Source: Axinella damicornis (Eukaryota > Porifera > Demospongiae > Axinellida > Axinellidae). Taken from it: DNA of 64,000 bases. The stretch covers positions 1 through 64,000 of the forward strand of contig CAWVOX010000170.1 in NCBI GenBank assembly GCA_963931865.1, in the 5' to 3' direction. The position numbers and the translations under genes are program-made. The notes beneath the pieces were generated by a model. That model made no database searches and was not told where the DNA came from. It saw only the letters and a program-made list of their open reading frames with translations. Shown here piece after piece: positions 12,001 to 25,063 of this stretch (its first letter is position 1; every line of letters begins with the position of its first letter).

Positions 12001-15000
12001 TGATATACCACAGACCTAAGGTGCATCCAATATAACACTTCCATACTGCTTCCCAATGAATACAGCATGCATATACTCATGCCCATGGGTTCCCAGCAGG
12101 TACAGGGGTGAATTTTTAGGGCTGAGCAGATTATGTGATTAATCGGCGTTATCTCTGAGCATTGCATTGGTGCAGCAATCACAACTGTGATGTCAGTCAC
12201 ATGCAAATAAATGTACATGTATGCACACTGTAGAGCACAATTTGCCACGGTTCATATATACTGGTGCACATGCTGAGAATATTTCACAGAGAACATAAAT
12301 CCATAGGCTAAATTTGTGACTTCGTACTGTGCGCACATGCCTCCTTCAAACTACAATTAATAATGGTGATGTAATTATCATGATTCCAATAATCATGATG
12401 TTAGAAAAAATTCACAATCGTTCTGCCCTGGTGATTAGATTCAGAGCATAATTGCTTTCTTAAGTAAACCTCTTTAAAAGTCTGTAGACCTACCACAGTG
12501 TGCTGCTGTGTAGACACTAATGGGTTGCTGCTCGGAGTGGAATTCACTACAAACCACAGCTACCTTAAGTTAAGTTCATTTTCATTGTGTGGACATCCTG
12601 GGTTCAACTCCCAGAACATGTTACGTACGTAGAGAACAGCTGTTTGCAGCCGCTGACTAGCTGTAACACGGGAGTTACACTCAATGTGGGAACAACTTGT
12701 TAACAGCAGAAAACACACGTGCTGACGCTGACAGCATCCGTCAGCTGTTGTCAGGTTTCATTTTGACTGGAGGGCATTGCCACAGTAGTCTGTCGGCAAA
12801 TGAAAAAGTGTTCGTAATGAACTGCAGCTCTCTGTATATCACAGTTACATGTAGTATGGGGTCCGCGGTAGAAAGGTCTTGGTCGTCGGCACTGGGAGGG
12901 CCATTTCCACCGTTTTTGGCATAAATGGACTTAGAAATTAGCTGTCTTGCCTTGTAGGCCCTCCATTTCCAGTGTTCATGGTCCATTTTTTAGCTACGGC
13001 AGGTTGGCCACTTCTCGGGAGGCTTGATTGCAAGTTCATTAGTTGGTGGGTGTGGTTAGTCACATATATGCTTATATACTGTAACTGAAATTACCTGTGT
13101 GAGCAGTTTCGAGCCCAGAAATTAGGGTATGTTTAAGTGTTCCACAGACTGAAAATGACCTAGAGAAAGAAATTTGGGCCCTAAAGAGTTAAGAGTCTGA
13201 AATTACCTGTGTGAGCGAGTCTGGAGACCTAACTCTGCCCTTGGTTTACAGAGCTGAGGCTGAGCTGTGCAAACAGCTGTGGAATGTGTTGTGTGGTGTG
13301 ATCTGGAATCGTTGGAATAACAAAGATCAGTGGTATTGCAACTTGCCCTGGGAAGTGGATTATGTACATTGTATATATTTACTGCAAGAATACCGACAGC
13401 AGGGGTTTCTGTAAGAAAGGAGAGCTCTTATGTTGATTGTGTTTCTTGCTGCACATACATGTCAAATGGCCTTGGGAGTACTGGCTGTTGTTCACCTTGA
13501 GCGTACTTAGTGAATAGAGAGAATCAGTTGGACAATTTTGTTAAGGTCTTGACATTTCTTATAGTCCTGGCCATCATCCTTTGGAGTGATCCCCCCCCCC
13601 CCCCCCCATCCTGTGTACGTAACCCTGACCTGATTGTTCCCTGAGGATTCACTTCATTCCACCTATAGCTGTGGGCGTTGGGTATACTCCACATGAATAT
13701 AAGTTCTGTCTATATACCCTCTTGTAGTGTAGCATGTAATACCCCCTTGTAGTGTAGCATGTAATACCCCCTTGTAGTGTAGCATGTAATACCTGTGGCT
13801 CTGAACAATTTCCTTTGAAATCTCACACTTCAGCAATAGTTTGCACCTTAAGGTGTGATGTACTTATCCGTACCTTGCAGTGTGGTGTGGAAATCTGAGC
13901 TAGTGGTTGTTTATGTGTATAGGAATGCAGCCCACTGTGCATGTATGTTTAGTATGGCCTTGTGCAGTGCCTCCTTTCCTGTCAGCTTTGGGGAAACAGT
14001 CTTGTATGACCCGTGTGTTCAGTTCGCACCACAATGGAACAGGAATGGGTACGATCAGTAGCCTTATTCCCAGGCCGGATCTGCTGCTCTCAAACCTGAC
14101 CGCGACTGCAGGAGGTCCACAAGGTGTTGACATTTTGAGGTTTCCCTTATCCAAGTAACGGTGTCCTGGGCGACAAGGCATGAATCTGGACAGCACTTAG
14201 TCTCGTTCCCAGACCCTCAATATGCGCGGTCTGGGCACGAGACTAGACAGCACTGTGTTGCATACTGAGCGGCGGCTGTATCGTCTTACGTTTGGTCTGG
14301 TGAATGTAGTGTGTGGTTATAGTCTGAATATCCCTACCTTGTTTCCCTACTTTGTTTCCCTACTTTTTGCTATCCCTACATCTCATTACGTTGTTTCTTA
14401 GTCCTGTTTTAATGCAATAGAATAGCCATAGTTCATGAGTGGATGGATTTTTCAAGTGCTTCGAGCATGACACTTTGAAAAAAGCGATTGAGTCATGCAC
14501 TGCTCACTGTAAAATGCTGCTGTTTTGTGTGAAAACCATCATGACTGATTCACACCATGTTGAACTAGCCCCATCTGAAGAAGGAAGAAGAAAAGATCCG
14601 ATTTTGGCCATTTAGTGACTTTCTGGTTCAGTACTTTTGCAATGGTTTTTCGCAACACTGGGAGTCTTCCTAGTCAAGAAAACACTCCAAGATGAATGAT
14701 ACACTGCTTTTGAGAGATATTTTTAGCAGATATTGTGTGCCATTATAAAGCATATTGCTAGGTACATGTATAGCTCATCCTGTCAACGTGTGTCCCAGCA
14801 CTTCAAAACAGCAACTTCCACTGGTGTGTTTACCTGTTACCCAGGGAAGCGAAACACAGTCCCTCTTAGCAGATCTGCATGCACTTAGCAACAGCTTGAC
14901 AACAGGATATTGGAGGCATTATAATTATGACGTCACGACTATGTCAATTGTGAATATGCTTAACTGGTACTTACCGTGAAGCCTGTGCAGGTGTGTGGTT

Positions 15001-18000
15001 AGGTTGACACATTCATAGGGGATTGAGTTACACTGTAGTGTCCACTTTAATAGTGGCATGATATTTGAGATATTGTTGTGATAGTCCTGTTTGCTCACAG
15101 CTTATCCACCCCTCTACCTCCTCTCCTCTTGCCCTCAGAGAGAAGCCTTGGAGGAGCTGAGAAGAAAGGTTCCCCTGACTCCTGGTACGTCGTGTGTGAA
15201 GTGAGATAAAGTGTATCTGCACTGCTTGTAGACGTACTGTGCTTCTAGCTCTTTGCAACGTTTACCCTGGCCACGCACCTTGTGTAAACCGCGCAGTGGG
15301 AGAGGTTACTTACAACATCCTTTACTAAAAGTAACCCAGTTTTATAGATCCCTTAGTGGCAACCACACTCGTGGTAGTGCAGCTCACTGATAGAGCAAGC
15401 CCTCCTGACACACACTGGATAGGACTGCTGTATTCAGTTACTGTTGACAAAGCTCTCAATCATGAACCAATCATGTCATGAATGGAGGCACAAAGCTGCC
15501 TGGGAATGCTTTCATTTCCATTCAGATAAGATGACCTAGTAAGAGCATATTACATCACAGTGCCCATTCAGCTGCTTTCAGTTGCTTTCAGACCACATGT
15601 GGCTGCATGCTGACTCGTAAGGTTCAGTTGTAAACACATACACACATAAACACATTTATGTACACGCACATGATGCGCATTCGGGGTCTGGGAACGAGAC
15701 ATGATGCGCATTCGGGGTCTGGGAACGAGACATGATGCGCATTCGGGGTTTGGGAACGCGCATTCGGGGTCTGGGAACGAGACATGATGCGCATTCGGGG
15801 TCTGGGAACGAGACATGATGCGCATTCGGGGTCTGGGAACGAGACATGATGCGCATTCGGGGTCTGGGAACGAGACATGATGCGCATTCGGGGTCTGGGA
15901 ACGCGCATTCGGGGTCTGGGAACGAGACATGATGCACATTCGGGGTCTGGGAACGAGACATGATGCGCATTTGGGGTCTGGGAACGAGACATGATGCGCA
16001 TTCGGGGTCTGGGAACGAGACTACGTACAGCAGCCCCAGCAACAGCAGTGCATACGTGAGAAAGCCTCCGTCCTTGCAGTTGTGCAAAGTGCAGAGTAGC
16101 TATACATAACACAACACAGTAGATTGAACATGCTATTATGTCAGCATGGTATAGCGGGAAGAATTTACAGGCATAAATTTCCCAAAAGGGCTCCAGATGA
16201 AATTTTGCGACTTTAGTTCACATCGCTAAGATTAATTGTTCACCCTCCACCCCATCACATCTGAAGACACACCATCTGCAGTTTATTGTCAGTGACATCG
16301 AGAGTGAGCGAGTCGAAGCGATGGTCAGAGGTTACCATGCCAACAAGGATACATGGACAGCTGCTGCTAATGACGAGGAACTCCCTGCATGCCAGAGAGA
16401 GATTGGCAATCATTTACTATAGCGCATGAAAACGACATATTTCTGCTTGGTCCCACGAGCTGGTTATGTGGCAAAATCGTAGTCGATCTCGTTGCTAGGC
16501 CCCGCCCAGCATTTCATTGCTTGCAGTATGGAAGAGCGGGAGAGGACTTGGTATCTTTGGTACCTTCCTCACGTGAGCATTACATAATTGAGAAATGGCA
16601 AACATTATCAGAATGAGAAAGCAAATTTTTGCATATTTTTCAACCAACTACACGTTCAACACTTGGTGTGTATAACAGTCACCCCCCGCTAGCTACATTG
16701 TAGATACGCATGGTAAGTTATCTGGTACCTTAGTTCTTCTTGCTGTTCTGAACCCCAGTGTGTCCATGTTCGATCGAACCGGTTCTACCTTCTGTTCTAT
16801 CCTGACGTCCTCATGTGAGGAAAGATACCAGGCCCTCTCCCGCTTTTCCGTACTCCAAGTGATGAAAAGCTGGGCGGGGCCTGGGAATGAGGCTAGCAAA
16901 ATGGTCTGTTTTTCATACGCTCCTGATTCACTTGCATGTATACACTTACATAGTGGGACGGGCGGTGTTTGTGTATCCGAGAATACTTGAGTAGTGTTGT
17001 GTTAATGTAAACTCCACTCCAGGCTTATACACACCAGCAATGACACTTTTGTACTTGCATTCAGTAAGTACATTTCCATTCAATGGAAAAGTACCTAGAT
17101 AGTGATGTCACTGGCTCCACGCTTCTGCTAAGTCATTAACCCTTTCCCCACATGCCCAGCATTAACCCCACCCTTATATAACACAGCATTAACCCTTCCA
17201 CTTTCCCTTATATACCACAGCATTATCCCCATTCTGTAAGCAGTAGAATGAACTTTGAACCCTACAAACAGCGATTCCTGGGCCGGAATACACCATTGCA
17301 TCGTTTGGTTCATAGTGGGACGTTGGTTTCCAATCTAGACATGTGCATGTATTTGTGCAGACTAATTTTTAAGGGGGGGGGGGGGGGGGGGCTATCATCC
17401 GGTCACTGCCGAAGGCATAGTGCCGATCCAATCCATGCGATCGAAGGGTGGAAAAAGGTTTTTCACTGTTATATTTCAGTTATCTAGCTAGATGGGCTCT
17501 CGTGGCACCATCGTGCTTTTGCAATGCACTCACTGCTTTGTGGTTTCGTGTCATCCGTGAACGTCTCACTCTTGACAAAGGTAAATGTGACTAGTTGTGA
17601 GTCACTGATGTCAAAGTCCAATGAAGATTCGCCGTCACATGGAACCGTTATCGTCCCCAGCATGATCGATTTGACTCTGTATCTGATTCAGTCTGACTAT
17701 CACAAGCAGTTTTCCATTGGAAAAAGTCCAGCATTGAACTTCCAACTTTGCTTCCGGATCCGCCCCTGCTGAATGGGGAACATCCCCAACTTTGATTGAT
17801 GAGTTTACATGACTGTTCGTTGCCATAGCATAAGACCCTGGCAGGCTGGCAATAGTGACTCAGGGGAAACCATTCATCTTCTCACAGGTTTACATAGCAA
17901 CCTCCAAGTCAGCAGATTCTGTGTCAGTTTTCGCTTACACAGTCACCTGAGAGAAATGCCTGTTCAGATTGTTCACCGTATATGGTCATCCTGGTGTTAC

Positions 18001-21000
18001 ATCCCTGACATTCCTCATAGTTTAGGTAGCCCATAACTGTTATTGTGAAGATTCACGTTATATGGGTGTACGGTGAATTAAAGACACCTTGGATAGGTGA
18101 ATTAAAGACACCTTGGATAGTAATCGGGACTTTTGACTGAGTCCTGATTTCATTGCACTCTTGCCTTGGGGAAGATGTTCCGCATAGATGAAATAATGTA
18201 ATTGTCAAGCTGTTGCTAAGTTTATAAATCTCATACAGTACCTGCTAGGAGGGACTGTATTTCTATTATAGCGCCGCCATGGGGACATGTAAACACGTAC
18301 ACCAGTAGAGTTCGTCGTCTTGAAGCACTAGGATATGCGTCGATGGGACGCGTCTAGTGTTGCTATGGTGCTGCCTAGCAATGCACATGCACCTCGCCTT
18401 AACATGGCAGTTGCATGCTGATACAGCCCCTCACTGCGCCCCTCGGGTTGAATTTGGTACTGTATAAACCACTGACTGCCATGCTACCTGTATATATCTA
18501 TGACGAAACTCACTTTAATGGTGAACTTTTTGTCTGGGTATATTGTGGGCGGGTCTGAGTGAGTGCATACGTATGTAGAGCACGGAGCCACTGAGAATGT
18601 TACTGACCATGCATGGCACAGCCTCTGTTAGGCCATTTGCACTAGCACACAGATAAATGTAGCATTGATAATACCGTAGGCGCTCTAATTATGCGTCCTT
18701 TCTAATTCTGCGTCAAAATTCAATATCTAAAACTGATAATTTCCAATAATGCGTCGCACTCTGGGGACTAATTTGCGTAACGCGATTATAACGGCAGCAT
18801 GGCAGCTAGCTCGAAGCGCACACAGTACAGTTGAACGGCGAAGATGGCTCGTCACATCACTGCCTGTGAACGTTGATGTATAAAGACACAGTTGCGATAT
18901 GGCTGGGACATCAGTGAAGGTACGAGACAGCAACTCACTTATGTATTCTGTGCCCCAGGATACGGACGCCCATGTAGGAGAAAAGGCAACGACAGTCCGA
19001 CAACGAGGAATGAACACAACCGCTATGCAATGGCCTTGTCTACACTCGTCTGACTTTAGTACCTAGCGAGGTGTTTTCTAATCATGCGTCGAAGTTCGTC
19101 GCCGTTTGGCTGACCGAATTTCTATTGTTGCGCTGCATTTCAAAAATAATTATTTTTTGAGCGACGCATAATTAGAGCACCTACGGTACATGTATACGTA
19201 CTGTCACTGTCCTTGTTGCCATGCTGGGGTCCCCATGCATCCCAGTCGCCATGAAGACGTAAAATAGGTCCGTGAGTGGTCTTGGCTCTAATTGTTGCAG
19301 CCATTGAAGAGGTAGATTGTTCATGATTCAAGTCTCCAACTCATTGAGTTCTGTCTTCTCTCCCTTTCTTCTCCCCTCTTCCTTCCCTCCCTTCTCTGCC
19401 CCTCCTTTCTCCGCCCCCTCTCCCTTCCCTCACTTCTCCCTTCTTCCTTACCTCCCTTCTCTGCCCGTCTTTGTTCCCTCCCTTATCCACCCCTTCCCTT
19501 CTCCTCCCCCTCCCTTCTCCACCCCTTCCCTTCTCCTCCCCCTCCCTTCTCCTCCCCCTCCCTTCTCCCCCCTCCCTTCTCCTCCCCCTCCCTTCTCCAT
19601 CCCCTCCCTTCTCCTCCCCCTCCTTTCTCCTCCCCCTCCCTTCTCCTCCCTCTTCCTTCCCCCCCTTCTCCTCCCCTACACGCCCACCCATCCTCCTCAG
19701 CCTCCTCCAGTAATGGTGTAGAAGAAGGGGAGGAGAACCATACACCAATCATCATCAAGCCTCTCACTACACTATCGCAACAAGCAGAAGTAGGTCAAGT
19801 GTTGGTATTCTTCTCTGTAATCATTTGTTTTTGGTTTAGTGACAAATTAGCCCTACAGTCGCAATAATACATGTCCTTGAAGCACATTATTACGTATATA
19901 CCGTAGAGTACGTATCAAGCACCCACCACGTATCAAGCGCCCACCATGTATCAAGCACCCACCACGTATCAAGCGCCCACCCCCCTCTTCGCACGAAAGT
20001 TACTGCACAAACTAGGGTTCAAAAGCAGTGTAGTAAGGGTCCACCCATCACAAAAGTCTTGTGCATTCAAAAAGGCCGATTTACAGTAAAGTATGAACTT
20101 TCTGTTTCTTCTTCGCAAAGACGCGCGATCAATTTCCTTACGTGAAAAATTGACTTAAATATTCTTAGCCGGTCATTGAGCTTACCACACCGCTTGTTGT
20201 TTATACAATGCTGAATGGGTGGGCGGATACTACATGCCTAAGTAGTCTAAGTACGCATCTAGCGCCCACCCCCCTCCCCTGTTCATCGGGATTCTATTGA
20301 CCCTGACCCCTGGGCGCTTAATACGTACACTGCGGTATAACCACATACCATTCATCTTCGAGTGTTTTCATGACCAAGAAGACTCCTCGCGTCTCGAATA
20401 ACTGTCACCAAAGTACCACACCAGGTACTCGGGCAAACTGTTTCTCTTTCTTCTTCTTCTTCTTCAGAATCTTCTTTCTTTCTTTCTTCAGGACGGGCTA
20501 GCTCAATGTCACCTCAATCTCTCATGATGGTTTTCACACGAAACAGCAGCATTTTACACCTAGCAGTGCATCAGCCCATCGCTTTTATGCAACCTCCAAG
20601 TCTTCACCATGCGGCTGCAGCTACCCACTCAATAACTATAGCTTCTTTTGTAACGCCATTTTCTCGTTTGTATGCATGCGCACTTAAACGATCACTTAGC
20701 AACGATACGTAATTATTACTCAAGATCGCTGAATTAGAAGTGCCTTGCGCTGTTGTATTGTAATGAGGTACGAGTAAGACTGAGGTAAATTCTCTGTGCG
20801 TATAATTTATGTATCTAAAGATTCAACAATATAAATGTCGCTACCACTTGCTACGTACTAGTTATTGCATGGGTGCAAGGGCTATACGTCGAATATTGGC
20901 ATCGAGCCCGAGGGCCGCAGGCCCGAGGGCGAGTGCCAATATTATGACGTATAGCCCGCGCACTCATGCAATAACTAGTTTGTTGCATGATGAGGTGCCA

Positions 21001-24000
21001 ATATATCATACTGGCATTGTGGTCAGTGCCATATTGGCATAGCGGTACCTTTGAACTTGTAGGGTATCATGCAACAATATCTGATATTATTTTACTTAGT
21101 ATCCATCCAGAAAAGGAGATGCTTGGGTCTGGCTGATTCTTCATGCAATGCTGGCAGTGTAAATACCGGAGTCAGTAATACCAAAGCAAGGGCACCTACT
21201 GCCTGTGAGGACACTGACTTCTTTCTGCGCCTGCTGCTAAAAAATTGGCATAAACAATAATCAAAAATGTAACAGGACGTAGGGATACCAGAACGGCAAA
21301 AAGTAAGGAAACAGGGTAGGGTTGATCACACAAAACAGTGAAGTATACAGTCCCCTACATATCTATTATACCCGTATATGGAAAAAGATCTCTGTAGGGG
21401 GGTTGTATACTTCACTGTTTTGTGTGATCATCCCTACCCTGTTTCCTTCGTTCTGGTATCCCAAGGGGTGGTCACTCCCATATGCGCAATACTTAGAGCT
21501 GCGACCGGGGTCACAATGCGGTCACTGGGTCACCGAGGTTTTTTCTGTGCGGTCACAGGGTCACGAAGGTTTTCCCAAGTGGTCACAGCCTAAATTTTTA
21601 GATTTTTAGAAATCGCTGCAAACAGAAGAATGTACACAAGTTAGCTAGCCAGTGTTTCAGTTATGCAGCAGTGATGGCAGGAGGTATATGTCGAGTGTTC
21701 CGAGCCGTGTACTTCGCGCTTGGTCGTCAGCTTGAGCTGTACTGTCGTCGACATCAGACGTCATGTCACAGCAGGCATGCACGCTACAGTACCGCAGTGG
21801 TTTTCTAAGCTCGCTTCTGATTGGTTCACTTAGGTCACTTACGTCATACAGGGTATATTATGGCAGGTTAGGGTGTGGTTTATATTGTATATTATAGCCA
21901 ATAGAATTGAAGCTTTGAAAACCTACTCCGGGATAGCTCCATGCACGTGCACGGCACGCACTTTACATGTGATCTTTCGAGGGTGGCTTTACCGCTAAAA
22001 TTACCAGATCTCAGAACAGAGTTGCTGAATACTCCACGTCTCACAGTCTCCTTCGCTGAATAACTCCATGGCCGCTTCTGCGCTGCTTTTATCCGCCAGC
22101 GTGACAGCCTTTGCCTGACAGCCTTCGATTCAGCTGAGCAGTACGGTACGAGAGGTCACAGGGTCACGAATAATTTTACTGTGCGGTCAACGATTTGAGG
22201 GCCGGTCACGAGGTCACAGCCGAATTTAGGCGGTCACAATTTGTGACCCCGGTTGCAGCTCTTAGTATTGCGCATATGGGAGTGACCACCCCTTGTATCC
22301 CTACATCCTGTTACATTTTTAAATGTTTTTGATTACTTTAGCGGCATGGCATAACTGGAAGCGGCATGCTGTGGGGTAAAAAGTTCCACACATCACAAGT
22401 GTAACTTCACACCATGACGATCGTAACTTATCCAATGGGTGTGACATAGCGAGTGGAACTTCACACAATGATGATTGTAACTTCTCCAATGGGTGTTGCA
22501 TAGCGAGTGTAACTTCACACCATGACTTCTCCAATGGGTATGGCATAGCAAGTGTAACTTCACACAATGACGATCGTGTAACTTCTTCAATGGGCGTAGC
22601 ATAGCGAGTGTAACTTCACACCATGACGATCGTGTAACTGCTTCAATGGGTGTGGCATAGCGAGTGTAACTTCACACCATGACGATCGTAACTTCTTCAC
22701 ATGTACGCACACGTCACGAAGTGTGCAATTTATACCCTACAGCTTGCCACTTCCAGTTATGCCATGCCAGACTTGTACATACATGTAGCACAACGAAATA
22801 AAATGCATGCCATGACAGACTTGTACATAGCACAACGAAATAATTTTGTCCGTTTTGGAATGCTATATAAGGTTTCACATGAGGTGCTAGCCCTAGTGGC
22901 GTGTGCTGCCATGCCTAAGTGTTTGACATGCACAGAAAGAAAGAGAGAAATTGGAGGGACTTACCTGGGCCACAGCATGTTTAAATTTGCGGTGCAGTGT
23001 GGTTTTGGTCTGGATCAAAACAGCAACGACTTCCTCGGTGAAGGGATTTCTAATGGTGTATATAATGTAATCACATTTGCTTTCATTAGTAATGGTCTTA
23101 GGAGACTTAGATTGACTTCTTGTTGTGGGTGGAGTAAATGAGGATGAGACAGGGGGATCACTTGTCACCATTTTTTCACCGATTCCTTGAGATGTTTCAT
23201 CTTCTCCTTCGATTTGTTGGCTTTCACCCATTTGTTCGCCTCCTTCTGCATCGCCTACAGATGGATTATCTTCATCTTCCACTTCATTGTCCGATCCTTC
23301 CATTGTTTTGCCTCTTGCTGAATTGTCTTCGTTATCAGACTGTTTAACTGTTTCTTCAAGTTTCACCTACGACAATAGATATATGCACAGGTGATATAAT
23401 TTCAACAAACTGAAAGTATTCACGATATTGGCACACTCACCTCCAGGTCCCAAAATTCACACAGTAGCATTATAATTGGGTCTGCAACTGCAAATCGAAG
23501 ACTTGCTTCATTCAAAATTCTACCAGACTTCAGAACATTTAGCCTTCGATAAATCTCAGTTTCACATTGTTTTACACTTGTAAGAACACCACCGCTCTTC
23601 AAGACATTCTGTAATGAGTTGCTCAGAAAAGTTGAAATGTTGCTGCACAACTGATCCTTGTTGTGAATCACCTCACTCAGTGACTTCTTAATGAACTGCC
23701 GAGCCTAAGATCAGAGGCAGGTGTTGGTGGATGATTAGTTTGATGGAGTCGCAAAATGTCACTTGGTACAACAACGAAGCAGCCTTCACCACTTAGCTTT
23801 GTCTGGACTGACTCGACACACTCGTTTAGAAGTTGTGTGTCAAGCTTAGATACATTGGGCACATCAGGAATCTGGAGACAGGGTGGAAGGAGACAGAGGC
23901 TGACAAATTATGCTTTGAGGTGGTCAAGTACGTATCTAGTGCTCACCCCGTGTTCTAATGTCCCCAAACCTTGGGCACTTAATACGTGCTCTAGGTATAG

Positions 24001-25032
24001 ACACTACTTATGATTGTGATATCAATTGTCACGAGGTGTCTCTGTAATTTGGTCCACCAAATTCTTGGAGCACGATGTCAACTGAGGACTGATGATTTCA
24101 TGGATACCGAGTGCACAATCCTTGTGTAACAGTTCTGCTATGGCTTCATTCCCAGGCCGTAGGAGAAAGAACCTGGAGGGAGGGAGGGAGGGAGGGAGGG
24201 AGGGAGGGAGGGAGGGAGGGGGGAGGGAGGGAGGGAGGGAGGGGGGGAGGGAGGGAGGGAGGGAGGGAGGGAGGGAGGGAGGGAGGGACGGAGGGAGGGA
24301 GGGTGGGAGGGAGGGAAGGAGTGAACCGTTAACACAAGTTCAAACTGTTACTTCTGCTGCCAGAAAGTTGGCAGTACCAATTAATTTCAGGATATTGTCA
24401 CACGACAATAGTAGTACCCAATTGCATCATTCGTTGAACGTCGCAGTCACGCCCATTCATTGCATTTGTCAATCGCTCGATTGTGCTGTGTAGATGCTCT
24501 GCACAATCAGTTTTGTTTGTTCTACTTCTGCTTGACTTCAATAGCAGAACGTATACTGCAAACAGTTGCTTCCACAAGCAAGAAAGGCCCTCTCTCAGCA
24601 GCTGGAATAATCACGTGCTCTAATCCACTGCTTGAATGCAATTCCGGTGACATTGCATCCATATACGGTTTGAACTCGCGGAAGTTGCCTATCCTCCCCT
24701 CTACCTTCGCGATCCTTCAATTCACCTCCTCCTCCTGCTCTTTTCCTCCCCTGCCCCTCCTCCTTCTCCCCCTTTCCCCCCTCCTCCTCCTCCTCCTTCT
24801 CCTGCTGCTGCTCTTTTCTCCCCTCCCCCTCCCCCTCCTCATTCTCACCCCCTCCTCCTCCTCCTCCTCCTCCTCCTCCTCCCCCACCCCCTTCTCCTCC
24901 TCCTCCTGCTGTTGCTCTTTTCTCCCCTCCCCCTCCTCATTCTCACCCCCTCCTCCTCCTCCTCCTCCCCCACCCCCTTCTCCTCATCCTCTTCCACCTC
25001 CCCCTCCTCCCCCTTCCCCTCCTCCTCCTACT

Positions 25033-25063
<31 letters not shown>

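Noticed and set aside
15363..15425. tRNA-like A-box string CAGCTCACTGATAGAGCA
   Set aside because: No matching B box, acceptor stem or cloverleaf follows; too weak for a tRNA gene.
15568..16112. Minus-strand ORFs of 123-162 codons with SFPDPECASCLVPRP-type repeats
   Set aside because: Translation of the 31-bp minisatellite; all frames are open by composition.
19317..19767. Pro/Ser/Phe-rich and Gly/Glu/Arg-rich ORFs on both strands
   Set aside because: Artefacts of a CT-rich low-complexity tract just before a splice acceptor.
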